A stretch of DNA of 5,425 nt, from contig CADBPX010000052.1 of assembly GCA_902796625.1 (NCBI GenBank), positions 1 through 5,425 on the forward strand. The letters run 5' to 3'. The notes under the pieces were generated by a model. It was not told the origin of the DNA. It worked only from the letters and a program-made list of their open reading frames with translations, and did not search any database. This stretch comes from an uncultured Pseudomonadota bacterium. Lineage in GTDB: Bacteria > Pseudomonadota > Alphaproteobacteria > RF32 > CAG-239. Position 1 is the first letter of the stretch, and each line of letters begins with the position of its first letter. A program made the translations under genes and the position numbers. This document shows, in pieces, positions 1 through 5,324 of the stretch.

Positions 1-35
1 AAAATAACTGATTACAATAACACCGAAGGTGAAAA

Positions 36-497
36 ATGGTAAAATTGATTTTTACGGTTCTGTTGCTGTGGGCAAATATGTGCGTAGCAGAAGTCGTTGT
101 GAAAGATGGCGATTCGCTGGAAGTTGACGGCGTACGGGTGCGTTTGGACGGTATTGACGCACCGGAATTTTTGCAGACTTGTGAGGATAAAAACGGGGGC
201 GATTATGAATGCGGACAAGAAGCGTTGCAGTATTTGCAAAAGTTGATTACGGATAAAAAAGTGCACTGCGAATGTGCTGAGAATATCGACAGATTTAAGC
301 GAAAGATTTGTGAGTGTTTTGCCGGTGAAAAATCACTGAACCGCGAAATGGTTCAAAGCGGTTGGGCGCGAACCTATCGTGATGAAAAATTTTCCACAGA
401 AGAAGATATGGCAGAAAAATATAAACGTGGTATTTGGCAGGGTAGGCATATGCGACCGGCGCTGTATCGGGTGTTGCACCGTTATGAAAAGAAATAA
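36..497 (+). CDS. Exported thermonuclease-family (SNase-like) nuclease
   Basis: This is a 153-residue protein of the staphylococcal nuclease fold, a Ca2+-dependent phosphodiesterase family that cleaves DNA and RNA. Residues 1-18 look like a Sec signal peptide (K3, hydrophobic 4-12, probable cleavage after C-V-A18), so it should act in the periplasm or outside the cell; A-N-M-C is not a lipobox. The catalytic set is present by spacing: D26 in DGDS, R36, D41 and E44 in RLDGIDAPE, and R89 in DRFKR, matching D21, R35, D40, E43 and R87 of staphylococcal nuclease. The C-terminal GWARTYR (109-115) and KRGIW (130-134) blocks are also typical. The mature part has six cysteines (49, 59, 78, 80, 92, 94); 49/59 and 78/94 sit where related exported proteins carry cysteines, while 80/92 look extra. 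The start is supported by GAAGGTG at 25-31. No obvious terminator follows. The family is secure; the physiological substrate is unknown. Confidence 0.9.
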   Translation: MVKLIFTVLLLWANMCVAEVVVKDGDSLEVDGVRVRLDGIDAPEFLQTCEDKNGGDYECGQEALQYLQKLITDKKVHCECAENIDRFKRKICECFAGEKSLNREMVQSGWARTYRDEKFSTEEDMAEKYKRGIWQGRHMRPALYRVLHRYEKK

Positions 498-543
498 AGA
501 TACCCCAATTTTGCGTTTTTTATCTGATAAGAGTCAATTTTGC

Positions 544-572
544 TTGCGATTATTTACAAAATCAGATATATA
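544..572 (+). promoter_or_regulatory. Candidate sigma70-type promoter for rubrerythrin
   Basis: TTGCGA at 544-549 and TATATA at 567-572 are separated by exactly 17 nt, each matching the consensus at 4 of 6 positions. Transcription would start near 579, giving a leader of about 30 nt before the rubrerythrin ATG. The 113-nt gap after the nuclease gene fits separate transcription. A 9-nt direct repeat CAATTTTGC (506-514 and 535-543) and the near-palindrome TTATCTGATAA (520-530) lie just upstream and could be regulator sites, but neither matches an operator I recognise. Confidence 0.5.
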
Positions 573-610
573 CATAAACACTAAATTTAACCTAAAAAAA
601 GGAACTAATC

Positions 611-1150
611 ATGACAAATAAATATAGCGGAACACAAACCGAAAAGAATTTATGGACGGCTTTTGCCGGCGAAAGTCAGGCACGCAACAAATATACTTAT
701 TTTGCCAGCGTGGCTAAAAAAGAAGGTTTTGAACAAATTTCGGAAATTTTTACCAAAACGGCAGCTAACGAAAAGGAACATGCCGAATTGTGGTTCAAAG
801 AATTGGGCGAACTCGGCGACACAGCCGCTAATTTGAAGGCTGCTGCTGAAGGTGAAAATTATGAATGGACCGATATGTATGAAAACTTTGCTCAAACAGC
901 CGAAAAAGAAGGTTTTGAAGCATTGGCGGCAAAATTTCGCGGTGTGGCGGCCATTGAAAAGTCGCATGAAGAAAGATATCGTGCGCTCTTGAAAAACGTT
1001 GAAACGCAAGAAGTGTTTAAGCGTTCGACCGTTAAGGTATGGGAGTGCCGTAATTGCGGACACATTATTGTCGGCACTGAAGCACCGGCAGCTTGTCCGG
1101 TTTGCGCTCATGCACGCAGCTATTTTGAATTGCGCGCCGAAAACTACTAA
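611..1150 (+). CDS. rbr: Rubrerythrin (diiron/rubredoxin peroxidase)
   Basis: This is a 179-residue classical rubrerythrin, a cytoplasmic enzyme that reduces hydrogen peroxide to water with electrons from NAD(P)H delivered through rubredoxin-type carriers. The N-terminal four-helix ferritin-like domain (about 1-135) has the diiron ligands: E21 in FAGESQARN, E54 and H57 in NEKEH, E82 and E85 in GENYEWTDMY, and E116 and H119 in IEKSHEERY. The C-terminal rubredoxin-like domain has four iron-binding cysteines, C146-x2-C149 and C162-x2-C165. By comparison with the remembered Desulfovibrio protein (191 residues) it is about 12 residues shorter, all lost in the loop between helices 2 and 3, so domain order is normal (not a reverse rubrerythrin). 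AAGGA at 599-603 lies 7 nt before the ATG. It appears to be monocistronic, between its own promoter and a terminator at 1204-1244. No PerR or Fur box was recognised. It points to an organism living with little oxygen. Confidence 0.97.
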   Translation: MTNKYSGTQTEKNLWTAFAGESQARNKYTYFASVAKKEGFEQISEIFTKTAANEKEHAELWFKELGELGDTAANLKAAAEGENYEWTDMYENFAQTAEKEGFEALAAKFRGVAAIEKSHEERYRALLKNVETQEVFKRSTVKVWECRNCGHIIVGTEAPAACPVCAHARSYFELRAENY

Positions 1151-1179
1151 TTTTTATGCAATTTAATCGCATAAAGCTA

Positions 1180-1208
1180 TTGCGAAACTAAATTAAATCT
1201 GCTAATAT
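1180..1208 (+). promoter_or_regulatory. Candidate extended -10 promoter for popZ-like/valS
   Basis: TTGCGA (1180-1185), a 17-nt spacer and TAATAT (1203-1208) form a sigma70-like promoter. TGC at 1200-1202 adds an extended -10 element. The -35 hexamer is identical to that proposed for rubrerythrin. Start of transcription would fall near 1214-1216, inside the left arm of the terminator hairpin, so this transcript would lack most of that arm and should escape termination. A second -10-like hexamer, TATATT at 1236-1241, lies right before the ATG and could give a leaderless start, but it lacks a good -35. Confidence 0.5.
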
Positions 1209-1244
1209 ACCCCAAGTTAATTTGTTTGCTTGGGGTATATTTTT
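1204..1244 (+). terminator. Rho-independent terminator of rubrerythrin
   Basis: The arms 1204-1216 (AATATACCCCAAG) and 1229-1241 (CTTGGGGTATATT) pair perfectly over 13 bp around a 12-nt loop. The hairpin is followed by a U-rich tail at 1240-1244. It lies 54 nt after the rubrerythrin stop and ends one base before the next ATG. The stem has only six GC pairs, all near the loop, but the perfect pairing and T-run make termination likely. Confidence 0.8.
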
Positions 1245-1245
1245 A

Positions 1246-1554
1246 ATGGAAGATATGGCAGAAGCCTCAATAGACGATATTTTGAAGTCGATTCGCGAGG
1301 CTATTGTAGAAAAAGAAAGAAAAAAATATTTTAAGTCGTTTTTGCCGACCGATGCCGCGCGCGCACCGGTTGCAAACAGTGATATTATCGAGCTTTCGAA
1401 AAATATGTTGGTTAAGCGAGAAGATATTCCTTACCAACTCGGGGTTTGGAGCTTTGATGATGTGGCAAAAAAAATGATGAAAAAATATAAAACTTATTTC
1501 AGCCGCCGGCCTCAGGTTTTAGGTGTTCGAGTGCGCGTAAAGGAAGGCAAATAA
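1246..1554 (+). CDS. Short PopZ-like (DUF2497) polar organising protein
   Basis: This is a 102-residue protein. The N-terminus (about 6-24, EASIDDILKSIREAIVEKE) resembles the first helix of PopZ/DUF2497 proteins (pattern EPTMEEILASIRRIISEDD in Caulobacter), which binds client proteins at the cell pole. DIIELS (46-51) resembles the later family motif EVLELT. The position directly before valS also matches alphaproteobacterial DUF2497 genes. What is missing is the Pro- and acid-rich linker and a recognisable C-terminal oligomerisation region (LLRPLLKEWLDxNLP in Caulobacter). Instead residues 68-102 are strongly basic, with KKMMKKYK at 75-82 and SRRP at 86-89. The start at 1246 is preferred because the upstream in-frame TTG at 1222 lies in the terminator loop; ATG 1255 is also possible. 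The Shine-Dalgarno is weak (GGGG at 1232-1235), so leaderless initiation is an option. Family assignment comes from remembered motifs; function as a pole organiser is inference. Confidence 0.65.
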   Translation: MEDMAEASIDDILKSIREAIVEKERKKYFKSFLPTDAARAPVANSDIIELSKNMLVKREDIPYQLGVWSFDDVAKKMMKKYKTYFSRRPQVLGVRVRVKEGK

Positions 1555-1614
1555 CCTTATTTGAGGTGCGCTTCCTCCCGCTTAAAAGAACTTGAATGCG
1601 TTAATTAAATTTAC

Positions 1615-1618
1615 AGGA
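1615..1618 (+). promoter_or_regulatory. Ribosome binding site deciding the valS start
   Basis: AGGA lies 7 nt before the ATG at 1626 but only 4 nt before the ATG at 1623. The spacing favours the second of the two adjacent ATG codons, which also gives the family-like N-terminus MLEKNYNPKD. Confidence 0.55.
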
Positions 1619-1625
1619 AAAAATG

Positions 1626-4262
1626 ATGTTAGAAAAAAATTATAATCCGAAGGATTTTGAAGAGAATATTTATGCCAAATGGGAAAATAACGGTGATTTT
1701 ATACCGGATATGCGTGAAGATAAAGAGGCATTTGCTATTGTCATTCCGCCACCAAACGTAACCGGCGTTTTGCACATGGGCCACGCGCTTGACAATACAT
1801 TGCAAGATATTTTGATTCGCTACAACCGCATGCTGGGTAAAAAGGTTTTATGGCAACCGGGAACCGACCATGCCGGTATTGCAACCCAGATGGTGGTGGA
1901 GCGTAATCTGGCTCAGGAAGGTTTAACGCGTCATGATTTGGGACGTGAAAAATTTATTGATCGCGTTTGGGAATGGAAAAAATATTCCGGCGGGACGATT
2001 TGCAAACAGTTACGTCGTTTGGGTGCTTCATGTGATTGGAGCCGTGAGCGCTTTACCATGGACGAAGGTCTTTCACATGCCGTACGGAAAATTTTTGTTT
2101 CACTTTACAAAGATGGTTTGATTTATAAAGCCAAAAAGTTGGTAAACTGGGATCCGAAGTTGGAAACGGCAGTGTCAGATCTTGAGGTAGTACAAAAAGA
2201 AACCGTCGGCAAAATGTATTACTATAAATATCCGTTGGAAGATAATCCTAACGAGTTTATTCATATTGCAACTACGCGTCCGGAAACTATGTTCGGCGAT
2301 ACGGCGGTGGCTGTTTCTAAAGAAAATCCGCGTTTGGCGCATTTAATCGGGAAAAATTGTATTTTACCGATTGTAAATCGGGTAATTCCGATTGTCGGAG
2401 ATGAACATGCTGATCCGGAAAAAGGTACCGGAGCGGTTAAAATTACACCGGCTCACGATTTTAACGACTTTGAAGTAGGTAAACGTCATAATTTACCAAT
2501 GATCAATATTCTTAACCCTGATGCTACGTTAAATGAAAATACCCCGTTTGCCGGTATGACAACACAAGAAGCTCGCGTTAAAACAATTGAGAAATTAACC
2601 GAACTCGGATTAATGGAGAAGATTGAAGATCACCCGATGGTTATTCCGTACGGCGATCGTAGCGGCGTGGTTATTGAACCGTATATGACGGACCAGTGGT
2701 TTGTTGATGCACCGAAATTGGCGGTTGAAGCGCGTCGTGCCGTTAAGGACGGGGAAATGCAATTTATTCCGGCAGTTTACGAAAAAACATATTTTGAATG
2801 GATGAATAACATTCAGCCTTGGTGTATTTCTCGGCAATTGTGGTGGGGACATCAAATGCCGATTTGGTATGGACCGGATAAGCATATATTCTGTGAGGAA
2901 ACAGAAGAACAGGCACAAATTGAAGCTGATAAATATTATGGACATCGTGTTGAGTTGGTTCGCGAAACTGATGTTTTGGATACGTGGTTTTCTTCCGGTT
3001 TGTGGGCCTTTTCAACATTGGGATGGCCAGATAATGATAAATACTTACAAACTTTTTATCCGACATCGGTATTGGTAACGGCCTTTGACATTATTTTCTT
3101 CTGGGTGGCTCGTATGATGATGATGAGCATGTACATGATGAAAAAGGTTCCGTTTAAAAAGTGCTACATTCATGGCTTGGTGCGTGATGAACAAGGGCGC
3201 AAGATGAGCAAATCTAAAGGTAATACGGTAGATCCGATGGAAACTATCGAAAAATACGGGGCTGATGCTTTGCGGTTTTTCATGGCTTCTTCCGAAACTC
3301 AGGGCCGCGACATAAATTTGTCAGATTCGCGTATTCAGGGATATCGTAATTTTGCCACAAAATTGTGGAATGCCGCTCGTTTTTGTGAAATGAATAAATG
3401 TTATGAAGCTGAAAACTTTAATATCTCTGATGCAAAGTTGGAGATTAATAAATGGATTATTGCCAAAGCCAATGAGGCTACACAAGCCGTTTCTGAAAGT
3501 CTTAACAGTTATCGCTTTTCCGAGAGTGCCAATGCGGTATATCAATTTGTTTGGGGAACTTTTTGTGATTGGTATATTGAGCTGACAAAGCCGATATTCT
3601 ATGGTGATAATGCCGCAGATATTGAGGAAACTCGCGCGGTTGCCGCATGGGTTTTGGATCGGATTTTAGTAATTTTACATCCGTTTATGCCGTTTATTAC
3701 AACCGAATTATGGAATAATTTAACCAAGCGTTCGCATAAACTGATAAATATGACATGGCCGACAGATATTAAAGTTGATGCCCAAGATACCCAAGAAATT
3801 GACTGGGCAATTGATTTTATTTCTGCGGTTCGTTCATTGCGGGCGGCTATGAATTTGCCGGCCGGAGCTAAATTGCACGCCTATGTTAAAGGTAATGTTC
3901 AAGATTTGCAGACCATTGCGCGGCAAAATAAATTAATCTGCACATTGGCACGTTTAGAAGAACTTGCTCCTTTGGCCGACAAAGAGGTGAGCAAAGATAT
4001 GGTGCAAACCGTTTGTCGTGAGGCAACAATTTTGATTCCGTTGAAAGGTGTGGTTGATTTTGCTGCCGAGCGTGAACGTCTGAATAAAGAATTGGAAACA
4101 CTGAATAAAAATTTGGAGGGTTATGCCCGTAAATTAAATAATGAAAGCTTTGTCGCCAAGGCACCGGCCAAAGTTGTCGAAGAAGAAAAACGTCGGCAGT
4201 CCGAAGCTTTGGAAAATAAGGCTAAAGTTGAAGAAGCTCTGGCAAGGATTGCCAATTTTTAA
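1626..4262 (+). CDS. valS: Valyl-tRNA synthetase (valine--tRNA ligase)
   Basis: This is a complete class I aminoacyl-tRNA synthetase that charges tRNA-Val with valine using ATP in the cytoplasm. Numbered from ATG 1626 (878 residues), the order is: HIGH-type motif HMGH (50-53) after PPPNVTGVL; the LRRLGASCDWSRERF block; the CP1 editing domain with TTRPET (216-221) and GTGAVKITPAHD (267-278), which removes mischarged threonine; SRQLWWGH (402-409); DTWFSSGLW; KMSKS (526-530); the helical anticodon-binding domain (about 608-760, with CDWYIE and HPFMPFITTELW); and the C-terminal coiled-coil tRNA arm (811-878), including NNESFVAKAPAKVVEEE. Length is within the usual bacterial range of about 880-950. 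The ATG at 1623 would add one Met. It lies 71 nt after the popZ-like gene with no terminator between, so co-transcription is likely, and the downstream lipoprotein gene follows closely. I see no T-box. The Met-rich run at 497-505 is the only oddity. Confidence 0.98.
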   Translation: MLEKNYNPKDFEENIYAKWENNGDFIPDMREDKEAFAIVIPPPNVTGVLHMGHALDNTLQDILIRYNRMLGKKVLWQPGTDHAGIATQMVVERNLAQEGLTRHDLGREKFIDRVWEWKKYSGGTICKQLRRLGASCDWSRERFTMDEGLSHAVRKIFVSLYKDGLIYKAKKLVNWDPKLETAVSDLEVVQKETVGKMYYYKYPLEDNPNEFIHIATTRPETMFGDTAVAVSKENPRLAHLIGKNCILPIVNRVIPIVGDEHADPEKGTGAVKITPAHDFNDFEVGKRHNLPMINILNPDATLNENTPFAGMTTQEARVKTIEKLTELGLMEKIEDHPMVIPYGDRSGVVIEPYMTDQWFVDAPKLAVEARRAVKDGEMQFIPAVYEKTYFEWMNNIQPWCISRQLWWGHQMPIWYGPDKHIFCEETEEQAQIEADKYYGHRVELVRETDVLDTWFSSGLWAFSTLGWPDNDKYLQTFYPTSVLVTAFDIIFFWVARMMMMSMYMMKKVPFKKCYIHGLVRDEQGRKMSKSKGNTVDPMETIEKYGADALRFFMASSETQGRDINLSDSRIQGYRNFATKLWNAARFCEMNKCYEAENFNISDAKLEINKWIIAKANEATQAVSESLNSYRFSESANAVYQFVWGTFCDWYIELTKPIFYGDNAADIEETRAVAAWVLDRILVILHPFMPFITTELWNNLTKRSHKLINMTWPTDIKVDAQDTQEIDWAIDFISAVRSLRAAMNLPAGAKLHAYVKGNVQDLQTIARQNKLICTLARLEELAPLADKEVSKDMVQTVCREATILIPLKGVVDFAAERERLNKELETLNKNLEGYARKLNNESFVAKAPAKVVEEEKRRQSEALENKAKVEEALARIANF

Positions 4263-4266
4263 GGAG
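4261..4266 (+). promoter_or_regulatory. Ribosome binding site overlapping the valS stop
   Basis: AAGGAG is a near-perfect Shine-Dalgarno, 6 nt before ATG 4273. Its first two bases are the last two of the valS stop TAA (4260-4262). It fixes the start of the lipoprotein gene: an in-frame ATG at 4141 deep inside valS would bury the signal peptide. Ribosomes ending on valS would sit on this site, which suggests translational coupling. Confidence 0.85.
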
Positions 4267-4272
4267 ATAAAA

Positions 4273-4914
4273 ATGAAAAAAATAATTTTAAGTTTGTTAG
4301 CAGTATGTATGTTAGGCGCGTGTGCAACGGATCCGTATACCGGTGAAAGCAAAGTTTCCAAAACGGCATGGGGAACCGGAATCGGTGCCGCAGTCGGAGC
4401 CGGAGTTGGCGCTTTGGTCGGCGGCGAAAAAGGTGCATTAATCGGTGCCGGCATCGGTGGGGCCACCGGTGCAGCTACCGGAGGTTATATGGACGTACAA
4501 GCTAGCAAATTGCGTCAGCAGTTGGCAGGAACCGGAGTGCAAGTTTTGCGCGATGGTGATAACGTGCGTTTGATTATGCCGAACAGCATTACTTTTAATA
4601 CCAATGAAGCCGTGATCAAAACTTCTGCCAATGCAGTATTGGATTCGGTTGCTTTGGTGGCAAAAGAATATGATAAGACTATTTTGCAAATTGTCGGTTA
4701 TACCGACAGTACCGGTAACGATAAAATAAATATTCCGTTATCGCAACGTCGCGCTCAGGCGGTGGCTAATTATCTGTCGTTACGCGGTGTCAACCTGAAT
4801 CGTATGAGCATTAACGGCGTCGGGGCAGCCAATCCGATAGCTTCCAATAATACCGAGGAAGGAAGAGCGCAAAATCGTCGGGTTGAAATTATGCTGATAC
4901 CTATGCAACGCTGA
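4273..4914 (+). CDS. yiaD: YiaD-like glycine-zipper/OmpA-domain lipoprotein
   Basis: This is a 213-residue outer-membrane-type lipoprotein predicted to tether the membrane to peptidoglycan. Residues 1-16 are a lipoprotein signal peptide (KK, then a hydrophobic core), and LGAC (14-17) is the lipobox, with lipidation at C17. Residues 34-71 form a glycine zipper rich in GxxxG spacing (for example GIGAAVGAGVGALVGG), able to insert in or self-associate at the membrane. Residues about 98-210 are an OmpA-like peptidoglycan-binding domain: F108 in SITFNT, GYTDSTG (142-148), LSQRRAQAV (156-164) and GRAQNRRVEI (197-206). D145 and R160 match the spacing of the diaminopimelate-binding Asp/Arg pair known in OmpA. 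Architecture and local sequence (DPYTGE, GYMDVQASKLR, GTGVQVLRDGDN) closely follow E. coli YiaD as I remember it (about 219 residues). It lies 10 nt after valS with an overlapping Shine-Dalgarno, and a strong terminator follows. The family is secure; the orthologue name is slightly less so. Confidence 0.93.
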   Translation: MKKIILSLLAVCMLGACATDPYTGESKVSKTAWGTGIGAAVGAGVGALVGGEKGALIGAGIGGATGAATGGYMDVQASKLRQQLAGTGVQVLRDGDNVRLIMPNSITFNTNEAVIKTSANAVLDSVALVAKEYDKTILQIVGYTDSTGNDKINIPLSQRRAQAVANYLSLRGVNLNRMSINGVGAANPIASNNTEEGRAQNRRVEIMLIPMQR

Positions 4915-4931
4915 TAAATTGCTAAACTTAT

Positions 4932-4967
4932 AAACAGCTCTGTTAATGGTAATAGGGCTGTTTTTTT
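4932..4967 (+). terminator. Rho-independent terminator of the valS-yiaD unit
   Basis: The arms 4932-4945 and 4950-4963 pair over 14 bp (AAACAGCTCTGTTA with TAATAGGGCTGTTT, two G-U wobbles) around a 4-nt loop ATGG. Seven Ts at 4961-4967 overlap the end of the 3' arm. It starts 17 nt after the lipoprotein stop codon. This is a textbook intrinsic terminator and separates the last small gene from the valS unit. Confidence 0.92.
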
Positions 4968-4984
4968 GTGTCCGTTTAACACTA

Positions 4985-5013
4985 TTGACTCACTCAAAAG
5001 TTTATACTAATAT
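4985..5013 (+). promoter_or_regulatory. Sigma70-type promoter for the 70-residue orphan
   Basis: TTGACT (4985-4990, five of six matches to the consensus) and TAATAT (5008-5013) are separated by 17 nt. The -10 hexamer is identical to the one at 1203-1208. Transcription would begin near 5020, leaving a leader of about 75 nt before ATG 5094. It sits just after the valS-yiaD terminator, so the small gene has its own transcription unit. Confidence 0.65.
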
Positions 5014-5093
5014 TATTTTAAATCTAACAGTTGTATTTTAAATTTAAATAGTCTACAAATAGATTTATAAAACATAAACAATAGGTGACTGAA

Positions 5094-5306
5094 ATGGTAA
5101 AAATTAATAACGGTAACGATTTTGAAGCTGCAAGGAAATGTTATAACTGCATGAACTATATGTTGGGTGATAAAAGTACATATAATCTTCGGCAAGAGGA
5201 ATTTGAATTTTTATATTATTACAATAAAATTCATGATCAGCAAAAACGCTTGCAGATACTGAATTTAATCAAAGCTATCGGCAGTGATGAGAAAAGTGGC
5301 TATTGA
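5094..5306 (+). CDS. Small hypothetical protein, 70 residues
   Basis: I do not recognise this gene. It encodes a 70-residue, soluble-looking protein without a signal peptide or membrane segment. Two stretches look helical: about 9-25 (DFEAARKCYNCMNYMLG) and about 32-62, the second containing an aromatic patch EFEFLYYYNKI (36-46) followed by QQKRLQILNLIKAI (49-62). A single C-x2-C pair (C16, C19) lies in the first helix; alone it is not a convincing zinc site. Start choice: AGGTGA at 5083-5088 is a good Shine-Dalgarno 5 nt before ATG 5094, whereas the in-frame GTG at 5085 lies inside that motif. Reality as a gene is supported by the promoter at 4985-5013, the ribosome site and an uninterrupted frame. 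It could be a small regulator or a partner protein, but nothing in the sequence decides this. Confidence 0.7.
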   Translation: MVKINNGNDFEAARKCYNCMNYMLGDKSTYNLRQEEFEFLYYYNKIHDQQKRLQILNLIKAIGSDEKSGY

Positions 5307-5324
5307 ATATACTAGCTTTTATCA

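Noticed and set aside
498..530. Possible terminator after the nuclease gene (AGATA/TATCT around a T-rich stretch)
   Set aside because: There are only five AT-rich pairs around a long loop, and the Ts precede rather than follow the 3' arm.
379..621. 80-residue plus-strand frame overlapping the end of the nuclease and the rubrerythrin start
   Set aside because: It lies mostly in another frame of the nuclease gene, has no ribosome site, and runs across the rubrerythrin promoter and leader.
650..1111. 153-residue open frame on the minus strand opposite rubrerythrin
   Set aside because: The plus-strand frame is an unmistakable rubrerythrin with all ligands; the antisense translation resembles no known protein.
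1153..1175. 7-bp hairpin TTTATGC/GCATAAA right after the rubrerythrin stop
   Set aside because: It is a weak AT-rich stem with no T-run on either strand; the 13-bp hairpin at 1204-1241 is the better terminator.
1222..1245. Upstream TTG start adding eight residues to the PopZ-like protein
   Set aside because: It lies in the loop and right arm of the terminator hairpin, has no Shine-Dalgarno, and adds residues unlike the family N-terminus.
1555..1622. Possible remnant of the missing PopZ C-terminus or a valS leader element
   Set aside because: Only 68 nt, with stops and no family motif in any frame; no T-box sequence or strong hairpin is visible.
4141..4272. In-frame ATG that would extend the lipoprotein by 44 residues
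   Set aside because: The extension lies inside valS in another frame and would bury the lipoprotein signal peptide; the Shine-Dalgarno at 4261-4266 selects ATG 4273.
4134..4466. 110-residue minus-strand frame starting with a Pro/Ala-rich stretch
   Set aside because: The Pro/Ala run is the reverse complement of the glycine-zipper codons of the lipoprotein and has no independent support.
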